Assembly: GCF_013181195.1 (NCBI RefSeq)
Contig: NZ_SMZP01000009.1
Coordinates: 62,001 to 126,000 of the forward strand
Length of the DNA stretch: 64,000 bases
Reading direction: 5' to 3'
Source: Caulobacter sp. RHG1
Lineage (GTDB): Bacteria > Pseudomonadota > Alphaproteobacteria > Caulobacterales > Caulobacteraceae
Numbering within the stretch: position 1 is the stretch's first letter; every line of letters starts with the position of its first letter. Shown here in pieces: positions 42,801 to 50,757 of this stretch. The notes under the pieces were generated by a model. The model worked only from the letters and a program-made list of their open reading frames with translations. It had not been told where the DNA came from and did no database searches. A program made the translations under genes and the position numbers.

Positions 42801-43048
42801 CGCTGCTGCCCTCGGCTCGCTTCAAGCTGTTCGGCGATGTCGAAAACGTCCTCAACCTGATCAACAGCGACTGGGGTTCGTACCGGACCTACAACCCGCT
42901 GACCTCGGTGGTGAACGTCGCCTGCGCTCAGCAGGTCGGCAGCAACTGCAACCAGTACTCCTACACCGCCTTCACGGCCCCGACCCTGCAGGCCAACGCT
43001 CAACTGGGCGTCTGGCGGATGCGTCTGGGCGCTCGCTTCGAGTTCTGA
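39806..43048 (+). CDS. Oar-like TonB-dependent receptor with carboxypeptidase-regulatory domain
   Basis: A 1080-residue receptor. I start it at the ATG at 39806 with AGGGGA 5 nt upstream; the frame is open 15 codons further. Signal peptide (RHLYAASAIALALSATATAV to AQ), then a CarboxypepD_reg-like domain at about residues 28-105 (RGSVSAAGASAVGASISAV, GAFNLTGLRPGGPYTVTV). The plug is Oar-like (TRGVSIAGQNGRTNRFSVDG, PLDAVEQLSVKIAPYDISEG, GGSINVVLRSGGNKFTG), and the barrel ends WRMRLGARFEF. No STN domain. It sits between NUP and adenosine deaminase genes in one direction, so nucleosides or nucleic-acid fragments are the likely cargo. That is inference. Confidence 0.92.
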   Translation: MRHLYAASAIALALSATATAVVAQETTSSIRGSVSAAGASAVGASISAVHEPSGTTASATTNSAGAFNLTGLRPGGPYTVTVTAPGFAPVTSQNLFLTVGQPYNLPIAIGESQVDELVVTASRAERSGPMVSVFDRDSIASVASVSRDIRDIARRDPFASFNPSTRGVSIAGQNGRTNRFSVDGVRFSDNFGLNQGGLPSARGPIPLDAVEQLSVKIAPYDISEGDFQGGSINVVLRSGGNKFTGAAGYTYSDDSLMGTKSKGSSFSQEMTSKTYNGFISGPIIKDKLFFAFAYEKLNETVPAVFGAPGTGNAVPNLTQSQIDQVSSIAKSVYGYDTLGVATSRPEMDKKWTLKLDWNINDNHRLSYSTIQNKGETVALSGGSSSITSPGLGLASYATHEPERVETHALQLNSTWSNAFSTELRVNYRDSMKAPISFGSPGYSDITVCLDPTSVGSLNQCTQTGTPRLVFGTEAFSHADIVGQKQYGAEFVARYNLGDHAFKLHAAYSKLKITNTFVANSLGTYYFDSVADFQARQAGQLLYQYSITGSLADVSASFNYDQITFGLQDSYDISPELNVTAGVRFDGYKMDDQAPLKQSFVNRYGFANNANIDGNLVVQPRVGLTWRPTDRLTVRSGLGLFNGGSPDVFVGNSFSAAGVFTNTITVGRAVGGTGCTIPATVANAAAICNAALNNVQGNKIDPLVLSYLQTNTAALAASPTSFMSPTFKLPAQWKANLSLDYMADFGERLGDGWRFGADLFYGQTDSAAYYIDQRLTQVGTAPDGRPIYADTYTNTANSDLAMKYTDRGKSLIAVARASKSFDFGLDTGISYTYSDVKSLSDMGSYASGGSTASGTYGGQPMFDPNNPAYGRSSYEVRDNWKFNIDYSHAFFGDYKTSFNLFGELRSGSPYSLTMNTTASNSRSTLFGTTGGTNRYLLYVPDVSSMTADSKVTYASTAVYEAFRAFVQGNDLAQGVIGKNTEKSPDYFKVDLHIEQELPVPLLPSARFKLFGDVENVLNLINSDWGSYRTYNPLTSVVNVACAQQVGSNCNQYSYTAFTAPTLQANAQLGVWRMRLGARFEF

Positions 43049-43064
43049 TTGGTATAGCTTAAGC

Positions 43065-43096
43065 AACGGCCTCGGCGTTCGCGCCGAGGCCGTTTT
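43065..43096 (+). terminator. intrinsic terminator after the Oar-like receptor
   Basis: AACGGCCTCGGCG at 43065-43077 pairs perfectly with CGCCGAGGCCGTT at 43082-43094 around a TTCG tetraloop; the stem's closing TT runs into two more T residues. One of the best-formed terminators in the window. It ends 17 bp before the deaminase start, so the deaminase may rely on read-through or its own promoter. Confidence 0.85.
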
Positions 43097-43112
43097 CATA
43101 TGGGGGAAGCGC

Positions 43113-44726
43113 ATGACGTCTGCATCGAAGATGGACGCACACAAGATCACTCTGGCGGCGCTGTTCGCCGCGACCTGCCTGGCGTCGGGCGCGCCGGCCT
43201 TGGCCCAGACGGCGCCGGATCCCGCGCTGGACGCGGTCTTCGCCAAGGCCGCGGCTTCGCCGCCGCTGCTGCGCCTCCTGCTGACCAAGCTGCCCAAGGG
43301 CGCGGACCTGCATAACCACGCGGGCGGCGGCACCTATGCCGAGGACTTCATCGCCTGGTCCGCGGCGGCGGGCGGCTGCTTCTCCAAGACGACCCAATCC
43401 CTGGTCGCCGCGCCTTGCGGCGCCGACGGCAACGCCGATCTGGTGGTGCTGAAGGGCCTGCCTGAACGCGACCCCGACCTCTACAGCGACATTGTCGACG
43501 CGCTCTCCACGCGTCGGTTCGAGCAAGGCGTGGGCGAGCCGGAAATCTCCGGCCACCGCCGGTTCTTCCGCACCTTTGGCCGTTCGGGCCGGGGCGGGGG
43601 CGAAGACAAGGGCGTGCGCATCCAGGCCGAGGCCCTGCGCCAGGCCGCGCTCGACAACACTCTTTATCTGGAGCTGATGGCCGGCTCGAGCGCCTCGCGC
43701 GCGGTGATCGAAGCGTCGGCCGCGATCCCGTGGACCGACCCATGGGTCCAGACGAGCGACGGCTCGCCGCCTCAGCGCCTGGATGCGAAGATCCTGCAGG
43801 CGCGCCTGGACCAGCTGAAGCCGGTGATCGCCAAGGCTACGCCGGCCGCGACCGTCGGCGCCGACGCCAACGACAAGGCCATCGCCGCTCTCAATCGCTG
43901 CGGCACGGCCAAACCGGAGGCCGCTTGTGACGTCACCCTGCGCTATCTGCTGTCGATTTCGCGCCAGCGCCCGCCCGAGGTGGTGTTCGGCCAGATGGCC
44001 GCCGCGTTCGCCCTGGTGAAGGCCGATCCGCGCTATGTCGGCATCAACATCCTGGAGCCCGAGGACGGTCCGGTGTCGGTGCGCGACTACCGTCTGCATA
44101 TGCGCCTGTTCGCCTTCTTCAAGACGCTCTATCCGGACGTGCCCCTGACCTTGCACGCAGGCGAGCTGGCCATGGGCCTGACCCCGCCGCGCGATCTGCG
44201 CTTCCACATCACCGAAGCGGTCGAGATCGCCGGCGCCAAGCGCATCGGTCACGGCGTGGCGGTCGCCTACGAGGACGACGCCGACAAACTGCTGGCGCGC
44301 ATGGCCAAGGACAAGATCGCCGTCGAGATCAACCTGACCAGCAACGACGTCATCCTGGGCGTGAAGGGCAAGGACCATCCGCTGCCGCTGTACATGGCGG
44401 CCGGCGTGCCGGTGACCCTGTCGACCGATGATCTGGGCGTCTCGCGCAGCGACCTGACGCACGAGTACATGCGCGCCGTCCTGGAGCAGGGCGTCAGCTA
44501 CGGCCAGCTCAAGCAGATGTCGCGCAACAGCCTGACCTACTCGTTCCTGCAGGGCGCCAGCCTGTGGGATGGCCCGTGCGCCAGGCTGAACGCTTCGACG
44601 CCGACCGCGCCCTGCGATGCGGTGCTGAAGGCCAGCCCCAAGGCGCGCGATCAATGGCGCCTGGAGCGGGCCTTCGACAGCTTCGAGGCCGAAATGAAGG
44701 CCATCGTCCCGAAGCTTGCCCCGTAG
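43113..44726 (+). CDS. adenosine deaminase, long exported form
   Basis: A 537-residue enzyme that converts adenosine to inosine. It carries a signal sequence (KITLAALFAATCLASGAPA, cleavage near LAQ) and is longer than cytoplasmic Add (about 330-350 residues), closer in length to secreted ADGF-type deaminases. The zinc and catalytic residues are all present: His67 and His69 in ADLHNHAGGG, His348 and Glu351 in LTLHAGEL, His380 in RIGHGVAV and Asp439-Asp440 in LSTDDLGV. GGGGAA lies 6 nt before the ATG at 43113; an ATG six codons later is possible. The export signal is the unusual feature. It is flanked by an Oar-like receptor and, convergently, a purine permease. Confidence 0.92.
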   Translation: MTSASKMDAHKITLAALFAATCLASGAPALAQTAPDPALDAVFAKAAASPPLLRLLLTKLPKGADLHNHAGGGTYAEDFIAWSAAAGGCFSKTTQSLVAAPCGADGNADLVVLKGLPERDPDLYSDIVDALSTRRFEQGVGEPEISGHRRFFRTFGRSGRGGGEDKGVRIQAEALRQAALDNTLYLELMAGSSASRAVIEASAAIPWTDPWVQTSDGSPPQRLDAKILQARLDQLKPVIAKATPAATVGADANDKAIAALNRCGTAKPEAACDVTLRYLLSISRQRPPEVVFGQMAAAFALVKADPRYVGINILEPEDGPVSVRDYRLHMRLFAFFKTLYPDVPLTLHAGELAMGLTPPRDLRFHITEAVEIAGAKRIGHGVAVAYEDDADKLLARMAKDKIAVEINLTSNDVILGVKGKDHPLPLYMAAGVPVTLSTDDLGVSRSDLTHEYMRAVLEQGVSYGQLKQMSRNSLTYSFLQGASLWDGPCARLNASTPTAPCDAVLKASPKARDQWRLERAFDSFEAEMKAIVPKLAP

Positions 44727-44735
44727 GGCTTTGAG

Positions 44736-44761
44736 TGGCGGCGGGCCTCAGCCCGCCGCCA
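44736..44761. terminator. bidirectional hairpin between deaminase and permease genes
   Basis: GGCGGCGGGC at 44737-44746 pairs exactly with GCCCGCCGCC at 44751-44760 (4-nt loop), extended by a T-A pair. It spans the stop codon and last codons of the minus-strand permease. No T-run follows in either direction. Confidence 0.6.
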
Positions 44762-46106
44762 TCCAGACGAAGCGGGCCACGAACAGGCCGGCCAGCACGA
44801 ACAGCAGCCAGTCGCCGCGCTTGGCCTGGCCGCGCACGATCTTCAGCGCCGCGAAGGCGGTGATGCCGAACGCCAGCCCGTTGGCGATCGAGAAGGTGAG
44901 GGGGATGATGATCAGCGTCAGGAACGCCGGCACGGCCATATAGGCGTCGTCCCAGTCGACCTCGGCCAGCGGGGCCATCATCAGGCCGCCGACGATGATC
45001 AGGGCCGGGGCGGTGGCCGCCGCCGGGGCCAGCTGAGCGTAGGGCGCGACGAACACCGCCAGCAGGAACAGGATGCCGGTCACCACCGAGGCCAAACCCG
45101 TGCGACCGCCGGCCTGTACGCCCGCGGCGCTTTCGACATAGCTTGTCACGGTGCTGGTGCCGGCCATGGCGCCGACCATGGTGGCCACCGAGTCGGTGGT
45201 CAGGATCTTGTTCAGGCCAGGGATCTTGCCGGCCGCGTCGACCAGGCCGGCGCGCTTGGTCACCGCCACCAAGGTGCCGATGTTGTCGAAGATGTCGACG
45301 AACAGGAAGACGAAGATGATCTCGATCAGGCCCAGGCCGTGCCCGCCGCCGAAGCCCAGGGCCCCGGCGATGTCCAGCTTGAACGCCGTCTCGGTCAGGG
45401 CCGTCAGGCTGTAGGGCTGGGGCGTGAAGTGCACCTGGCCGCACAGCCAGGCCACGATGCTGGTGACGACGATGCCGATCAGCAGCGCGCCCTTCACCCG
45501 CCAGGCGCTGAGGCCGGCGATGACGAGAAGGCCGAGCAGGGCCAGGGCGGGGCCGGGCTGCTTGAGATCGCCGATGGCTACGAAGGTCGCCGGGTTGGCG
45601 ACCACGATGCCGGCGTTCTTCAGGCCGATAAAGGCGATGAACAGGCCGATGCCGCCGGCGACGGCGGCGAACAGGTGCACGGGAATGGCGGCGATGATCA
45701 TCTGCCGAATGCCGGCCACGGTCAGCAGCAGGAAGATCACGCCCGACAGGAAGACGCAGCCCAGGCCGACCTGCCAGGGCACGCCCATCTGCAGCACGAC
45801 GGTGTAGGTGAAGTAGGCGTTCAGACCCATGCCGGGCGCCAGGGCTAGGGGCACGTTGGCCACCAGGCCCATGGCCAGGGTGGCGAAGCCGGCGGCGATG
45901 CAGGTGGCCACAGCCACGGCGGCGACCGGCAGGCCCGCGTCCGACAGGATCGCCGGGTTGACCATGATGATATAGGCCATGGCGATGAAGGTCGTCGCCC
46001 CGGCCAGGATCTCGGTGCGCACCGTCGAGCCGCGCGCGCTGATCCCGAAATGACGGTCCAGCGCTGCCGTCTTTGCTGGCGCGCCCGGCGCCGTCTCACC
46101 ACTCAT
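44748..46106 (-). CDS. AzgA-type purine permease (guanine/hypoxanthine/adenine)
   Basis: A 452-residue inner-membrane transporter of the NCS2/AzgA family with about 12 predicted helices. Start at the ATG at 46106, giving MSGETAPGAPAKTAALDRHF; the frame is open 17 codons more. Family motifs: GATTFIAMAYIIMVNPAILS, ALAPGMGLNAYFTYTVV, VFLFVDIFDNIGTLVAVTKR and TSTVTSYVESAAGVQAGGRT, the last being the signature of AzgA/PbuG purine base:H+ symporters. In the block it would bring hypoxanthine, adenine or guanine released in the periplasm into the cytoplasm. It is convergent with the deaminase and divergent from the phosphorylase, sharing a 172-bp promoter region with the latter. Confidence 0.94.
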   Translation of the reverse strand: MSGETAPGAPAKTAALDRHFGISARGSTVRTEILAGATTFIAMAYIIMVNPAILSDAGLPVAAVAVATCIAAGFATLAMGLVANVPLALAPGMGLNAYFTYTVVLQMGVPWQVGLGCVFLSGVIFLLLTVAGIRQMIIAAIPVHLFAAVAGGIGLFIAFIGLKNAGIVVANPATFVAIGDLKQPGPALALLGLLVIAGLSAWRVKGALLIGIVVTSIVAWLCGQVHFTPQPYSLTALTETAFKLDIAGALGFGGGHGLGLIEIIFVFLFVDIFDNIGTLVAVTKRAGLVDAAGKIPGLNKILTTDSVATMVGAMAGTSTVTSYVESAAGVQAGGRTGLASVVTGILFLLAVFVAPYAQLAPAAATAPALIIVGGLMMAPLAEVDWDDAYMAVPAFLTLIIIPLTFSIANGLAFGITAFAALKIVRGQAKRGDWLLFVLAGLFVARFVWMAAG

Positions 46107-46239
46107 GGCTATTCCCGATCCTTCACCGTGCCCCCGAGGAGGGCGCCGGTACGCCAATAACAGGGCAATTCACGGCAGATGCGCCGCTGGCCCGCGAAGA
46201 GGCGCGCGTCTCGGCGACGGGCGGCGGCCTTCGTGGCTA

Positions 46240-46255
46240 GACACATAGCCGTGTC
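46240..46255. promoter_or_regulatory. palindrome in the permease/phosphorylase divergent promoter region
   Basis: GACAC at 46240-46244 and GTGTC at 46251-46255 form a 16-bp interrupted palindrome, 24 bp before the phosphorylase start and 134 bp before the divergent permease start. It may be an operator. I see no second copy in the purine block. Confidence 0.25.
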
Positions 46256-46278
46256 GCGATGGCGTGGGGTTTTGCATA

Positions 46279-47259
46279 ATGAAGCTGTTACTTACTGGCC
46301 TGCGATCGGCGGCCGATGCTGAAAGCGTTGGCGCGGTTCGCTCATCCCGCGGGCGCCTTGCCGGTCTGGCCCTGAAGCTCGCCGCCGGCATCGGCTTGGC
46401 CAGCGTGTTGGCGGCGGCCTCGGCGGCCTCGGCCCAGGTCGTGGCGACACCGCCGTGCAAGGCGACGATCGCTGTCATCGGCGGCACCTATCTGAACGAC
46501 GCGCTGCTGAACTCCAGCTATCTCGGCGCGAAGTTCCGCATCCAGACGCCGGTCGGCGAGTCGCCCGAGATCGTCTGCGGCAAAGCCAATGGCGTCGACT
46601 TCTACTATGTTCACGGCCACGGTCAGGGCCGCTGGGTCGAGACCTGGACGGCGCTCTACAAGATGGGCGTCAAGGAAGCGATCGGCGGCGCGACGGCCGG
46701 CGGCATCAATCCCGAGATGAAGACCGGCGACTTCGTCGTGCCCAGCGACTTCATCGACTTCAATATCTCGCGCCCGCGCGGCCTGCCCAAGAGCATCTTC
46801 CCTGCTGGCGAGACCATCCTGCCGCGCTACGTGCCGGCGACCGATCCGCTGCTGGACGACATCCTGCTGGACGAGACCCGCAAGCGCCTGACCGGCGACG
46901 CGACCCGCAAGGTTCACAAGGGCGGGGTGGTGATCCAGGCGGCTGGCGGCCGCTTCGAGACCCCGGCCGAGATCCGCTTCTTCAAGCAGATCGGCGGCGA
47001 CATGGTGACCATGAACGTAGGCTCGGAGATGTCCTACGCCCGTATGGTCGGCATCAACTACGCCAGCCTGGTGGTGATCTCGAACCCGGCCGAGGGCTTG
47101 GGAGAGTGGAAGTTCGAGGACCTGACCACGATCTACCGCGCGCTGAACAAGGTCTCGCTGGACGTGGTGATCGCCGCCTTGCCGCGCATCGCCGGCCTGG
47201 CCGGAAAGCCCCGGGTCGGCGACGCGCTTCGGGTGCATCCGGAGATGACCAGCAAGTAG
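46279..47259 (+). CDS. exported purine nucleoside / methylthioadenosine phosphorylase homologue
   Basis: A 326-residue phosphorylase-family protein. The ATG at 46279 has GGGG about 8 nt upstream; an in-frame GTG lies five codons earlier. The N-terminus has a long leader (LAGLALKLAAGIGLASVLAA to ASAQ), so it is predicted exported, which is unusual for this normally cytoplasmic family. The core matches MTAP/PNP enzymes: AVIGGTYLNDAL near the start, VKEAIGGATAGGINPEMKTG, GRFETPAEIRFFKQIGGDMV, and NVGSEMSYARMVGINYASLV, which includes the ribose-binding Met/Glu region. It would split nucleosides such as inosine into base and ribose-1-phosphate. It ends 2 bp before a convergent gene with no terminator. 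Confidence 0.88.
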   Translation: MKLLLTGLRSAADAESVGAVRSSRGRLAGLALKLAAGIGLASVLAAASAASAQVVATPPCKATIAVIGGTYLNDALLNSSYLGAKFRIQTPVGESPEIVCGKANGVDFYYVHGHGQGRWVETWTALYKMGVKEAIGGATAGGINPEMKTGDFVVPSDFIDFNISRPRGLPKSIFPAGETILPRYVPATDPLLDDILLDETRKRLTGDATRKVHKGGVVIQAAGGRFETPAEIRFFKQIGGDMVTMNVGSEMSYARMVGINYASLVVISNPAEGLGEWKFEDLTTIYRALNKVSLDVVIAALPRIAGLAGKPRVGDALRVHPEMTSK

Positions 47260-47261
47260 CC

Positions 47262-48389
47262 TCAGGCCGTCTTGCCGGCGGCGGGCAGGGGTGTTGATTT
47301 GCCCTTGGTCGCCGCCTTCTTCTTGCGCTTGGGCAGGCCGCTGGGATTGCCCCAGAAGGTCACCACGGCCAGCGTGCCCAGCAGGGTCAGGGCCAGGCCC
47401 GACACCGTCATCACCAGGCGATAGGGCAGGCCGCCGACCTTGGCCGCATGCAGCGGGAAGTCGGCGTTGGTGATCCGCGAGCCCAGGGGCAGGGTCTGGG
47501 CGTCGCGGGTGGCGACCATGCGGCCGTCGGCGGGATCGAACCAGGCCATGGTCCGACCATTGGGCAGCCACTCTGCCTGTTGGCGCAGGCGCATCGAGAT
47601 CAGCCCGCCCGCCTTGGCCGGTGGGGTGATGATCCGCACCTCGGCGCCGGGATAGCGGGCCTGGGCCGCGCCGATGATCTTGGCCCAGTCCAGGTTCTTG
47701 GCCGGCTTGCCGCCCTTGATCTTGGGCGCCGCCGAGGCCTTGGCCATCTCCGACGGCGCGGTGAACGGCGCGCGCAAGGCTTGCGAGAACCATTTCAGGT
47801 CCATGGTCGCGCCGGTGGTCAGGGAAATGATCAGCAGCGGCGCGACCAGCACGCCCAGGTCGCGGTGATGATGAACGATCGCCGCCCGCTTCATCATCCG
47901 CGGCCAGGCGCGCAGGTGGAACATCCGCCGGGTCGGCCACCACAGGATCAGGCCGGTGACGACGAAGGCGAGACCCGCCAGGCCCGCGATGCCGCCGATG
48001 GTCTTGCCCGTGTCGCCGGCGAACAGGTGGTGGTGAAAGTCGAGCAGCCAGACCTCGGGCCGCGCCCACTTGGACGTCCAGGCCATAACGATCGCGCCGT
48101 CCTGGTCGGTATAGGCGGCGCGTTCGCTGTCCTTGTAGCTGAGCCTGTGCAGCCCCTGGTCGGCGGACGCCAGCACGATCGAGCGCGGACGGTCTTGCGC
48201 GGCGAAGACCCGCGTCGCCGCCGCCGCCAGGCTGGCGGTGTCCTGCCGCTGGGCGTCGGCGGCATGGGGCACGGTGGCGCGCAGGAAGGCGTCCTCGTGC
48301 ACCAGCAGCGCGCCGGTGAAGCCCAGGATCGCCAGCAGGAGGCCGATCAGGCCCCCCGTCCAGCGGTGCAGCAGGCGCAGGGTCTTCAT
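47262..48389 (-). CDS. PepSY-associated membrane protein (PiuB-like)
   Basis: A 375-residue inner-membrane protein with four predicted helices: HRWTGGLIGLLLAILGFTGA, GGIAGLAGLAFVVTGLILWW, LGVLVAPLLIISLTTGATMD and YRLVMTVSGLALTLLGTLAV. Conserved His clusters lie in LLDFHHHLFAG and AIVHHHRDLG. The family is often encoded beside siderophore receptors and is thought to take part in reduction or release of iron from siderophores; FoxB-type members reduce ferrisiderophores. The ATG at 48389 shares one base with the stop of the upstream receptor gene, so the two are co-translated. The frame is open 87 codons further upstream, but that part is receptor sequence in another frame. Confidence 0.9.
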   Translation of the reverse strand: MKTLRLLHRWTGGLIGLLLAILGFTGALLVHEDAFLRATVPHAADAQRQDTASLAAAATRVFAAQDRPRSIVLASADQGLHRLSYKDSERAAYTDQDGAIVMAWTSKWARPEVWLLDFHHHLFAGDTGKTIGGIAGLAGLAFVVTGLILWWPTRRMFHLRAWPRMMKRAAIVHHHRDLGVLVAPLLIISLTTGATMDLKWFSQALRAPFTAPSEMAKASAAPKIKGGKPAKNLDWAKIIGAAQARYPGAEVRIITPPAKAGGLISMRLRQQAEWLPNGRTMAWFDPADGRMVATRDAQTLPLGSRITNADFPLHAAKVGGLPYRLVMTVSGLALTLLGTLAVVTFWGNPSGLPKRKKKAATKGKSTPLPAAGKTA

Positions 48390-50569
48390 CAGAAGCGCGT
48401 TTCCCAGCCCAGGGTCGCGGTGCGGCCGCGGCCGGCGTAGAACTTGTCGCGCGCGGGCAAGGTCGTGTCCGAGTGGTAGGTGATGTACTGCTTGTCCAGC
48501 AGGTTCTGGACGCCCAGCGACAGCGCCCCGACCGGCAGTTCGTACCGCACGAAGGCGTCGGCGACCGTGTAGCCGTTGAAATCGTCCTTCACCGTCGCGG
48601 TCTGCATGTTGCGCGACATGTACTTCTGCACCTGCAGGCGCAGGGCCCACTTGCCGGTCTGGTAGTCGGCGGCCAGGTTCAGGCGGTCGGGCGAGATGTT
48701 GGCGCCGTCCAGATCGGTGTCCATCTTGCCGTCGCGGTTGGTGTCGGTCTGGCCGCGCAGACGGGCATAGCCGGTCGAGACATCCAGGCCGGGCACGGGC
48801 GTGCGGGCCCGCACATTGACCTCAAGGCCCTCGATGGCCACGCCCTGGCGCTGGACGTCGAAGATGCCGCTGGCGTTGCGGACCAGGAACTGGCCGTACT
48901 TCGACTTCGACCAGAAGTAGGCCACGCTGGCGTCGAACGGGCCGCGCTTGAACTCGGCGCCGATCTCGCGGTTGTTGGACACGATCGGCTCGATCGCCAC
49001 GTAGGTGTCGACGTCCTGGTTGGGGATGTTGATGCCGCGCAGGATCCGGCCCACGTCTGGCACCGTGTAGCCCTCGGCATAGCTGGCATAGGCGCGCAGG
49101 CCCTTGGCCGGCTCGAACACTACGCCGCCATTGACCAGGGTGGCCTTGAATTCGGGCGAGCCGCCGCCGACCTGGCGCGAGCCGTAGGAGGCCAGGGTGG
49201 TGAAGTCGTCGACCTTCAGCTTGACGTTCTCGAAGCGCACGCCGCCGGCCAGGCGCAGCTTGCCGTCCAGCAGGGCGTAGTTGCCCTGGATGAACGGGGC
49301 CAGGCTCTGGAACTTGGTCGGGGGCACCCAGGCGCGGCCCGTGGCGGTCAGCAACTGGGCGGTGGTGTCGGTCAGGGCGTCCAGGCCGGCGGTGGCGACC
49401 AAGCCCTCGATCCCCGGCACGGCGCGCTCATAGCTCATCCGCGCGCCCAGCTTGCGCGAGCGGTTGGCGGACTGGTCGAACAGCGTGCCGATCGGCGCGA
49501 TGCTGGCGTCCTGGAAGGTGGCGCTGATGTCGCCGCCGAAGGTGTCTCGCGTGCGGTTGAAGAACAGCTGGGCGTTCAGCACGCCGCCGTAGAGGTCGTC
49601 ATTGACCAGCGACGCCGACAGCGTCTCGACGCGGTTGGCGGCCGGGTCGCCGGGGACCTCGCCGCGGAAGGACGTGGTGGGCAGGCGCGCGGCGATGTTG
49701 GCGTCCGTGGGCAGGATCGCGCTGGCCGGCGTGCGCCCGGCGACCGGGGCGGTGATGTAGTCGCCGTCGCCCTTCAGCTCGAAGCGGCTGCCGACCACGT
49801 CCAGGCGGGTGCTGGGGCTGAGCTGCCAGCCCACGCGGGCGAACAGCGACAGGGTCTTGGAGTCCTGGACGTCGCCTTGGGCGGTGTCCATGCCGATGCG
49901 GCGGCCGTTGCCGTCATAGAAGGCGCCGCGGGTCTCATAGGCGACGCCGGCGGTGGCGTCGAACGCACCGCCGCGCCAGCCGACCAGGCCGGCGACCTTG
50001 CCGCCCACCGAGTCGCCCAGGTCGTCGCCGCCGCTGGCCTGGATGAGGGTGCGGCCCGAGACGCCGTCCTGCTTGGGCGGGCCGACCGTCACCTGGTTGA
50101 CGACGCCGCCGGTGGCGCCGATGCCCTGCAGGGCGTTGGAGCCGTAGATCAGCTCCACGCGGTCGATGAAGAAGGCGTCGATCGTGTAGCCGTCGCGCGA
50201 GCCGTCGCGGATCGGCGTCGACTGCGGGATGCCGTTGATGGCGTACAGCGGCGAGCGGCCGCGCAGGCTCTCGCCCGCGCCCGACAGCTTCTGGCGCGTG
50301 GGCGAGAACGACGGCGACAGGGTCGAGACGGCGTCGATGATCGAGCCGCTGATCGCTACCTGTTGGTTGAGGGTGGCGTTGTCGACGACGTCCACGGTCA
50401 GGGGCAGGGCGCTGGCCGGCAGGATGGTGCGAGCGGCGGTGACCACGACCTGATCGACATCGCTTTCCTGGCCGCGGGTCTGGGCGGCGGCGGCCTGGGC
50501 GAGCGCCGCGAGGCTGAGGCCGGCGAGGCAAGCCAGCCGAAGGCGGGTGTGGGAAACTTGCTTGGTCAT
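48389..50569 (-). CDS. TonB-dependent siderophore-type receptor
   Basis: A 726-residue receptor, close to the usual length of ferric-siderophore receptors and shorter than the glycan-type ones here. Signal peptide (RLRLACLAGLSLAALAQAAA to AQ), TonB-box region (VDQVVVTAARTILPASALPL), plug with ESLRGRSPLYAINGIPQSTP, FIDRVELIYGSNALQGIGAT and a barrel ending TATLGWETRF. No STN domain. The start at 50569 is the ATG followed by the signal; the frame runs upstream across the promoter. A Fur-like palindrome lies 50 bp before the start, and a PepSY-TM gene follows with a 1-base overlap. Uptake of an iron-siderophore is the best prediction. Confidence 0.92.
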   Translation of the reverse strand: MTKQVSHTRLRLACLAGLSLAALAQAAAAQTRGQESDVDQVVVTAARTILPASALPLTVDVVDNATLNQQVAISGSIIDAVSTLSPSFSPTRQKLSGAGESLRGRSPLYAINGIPQSTPIRDGSRDGYTIDAFFIDRVELIYGSNALQGIGATGGVVNQVTVGPPKQDGVSGRTLIQASGGDDLGDSVGGKVAGLVGWRGGAFDATAGVAYETRGAFYDGNGRRIGMDTAQGDVQDSKTLSLFARVGWQLSPSTRLDVVGSRFELKGDGDYITAPVAGRTPASAILPTDANIAARLPTTSFRGEVPGDPAANRVETLSASLVNDDLYGGVLNAQLFFNRTRDTFGGDISATFQDASIAPIGTLFDQSANRSRKLGARMSYERAVPGIEGLVATAGLDALTDTTAQLLTATGRAWVPPTKFQSLAPFIQGNYALLDGKLRLAGGVRFENVKLKVDDFTTLASYGSRQVGGGSPEFKATLVNGGVVFEPAKGLRAYASYAEGYTVPDVGRILRGINIPNQDVDTYVAIEPIVSNNREIGAEFKRGPFDASVAYFWSKSKYGQFLVRNASGIFDVQRQGVAIEGLEVNVRARTPVPGLDVSTGYARLRGQTDTNRDGKMDTDLDGANISPDRLNLAADYQTGKWALRLQVQKYMSRNMQTATVKDDFNGYTVADAFVRYELPVGALSLGVQNLLDKQYITYHSDTTLPARDKFYAGRGRTATLGWETRF

Positions 50570-50618
50570 GACGCCCTCGGAACGGCCTGGATTCAAATGT
50601 CGCCGCCGTATGCTGTGA

Positions 50619-50635
50619 TTGCGACTGATTTGCAA
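50619..50635. promoter_or_regulatory. Fur-box-like palindrome upstream of the siderophore receptor
   Basis: TTGCGACTGATTTGCAA is a 17-bp imperfect palindrome; the right half (ATTTGCAA) fits the alphaproteobacterial Fur-type pattern TTGCAAAT-N-ATTTGCAA exactly, and the left half differs at two positions. The flanking A and T extend the symmetry to 19 bp. It lies 50 bp upstream of the receptor ATG on the minus strand and about 120 bp before cstA. Confidence 0.5.
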
Positions 50636-50757
50636 TATTGAGAAACGCTCATTTGCTGGCCGTGACTTTGAAGCCACGCCTTCCCGGAAGCGGGCAAAAC
50701 TCTTTAAGAACCTTCGGAGCGCGTCGCGGCCGGCGCGCATCGGGAGGATCCGCGATC

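Noticed and set aside
40184-43333. Open frame of 1049 codons on the minus strand across the Oar-like receptor and the deaminase start
   Set aside because: It crosses a strong intrinsic terminator and two real genes and has no recognisable protein motif.
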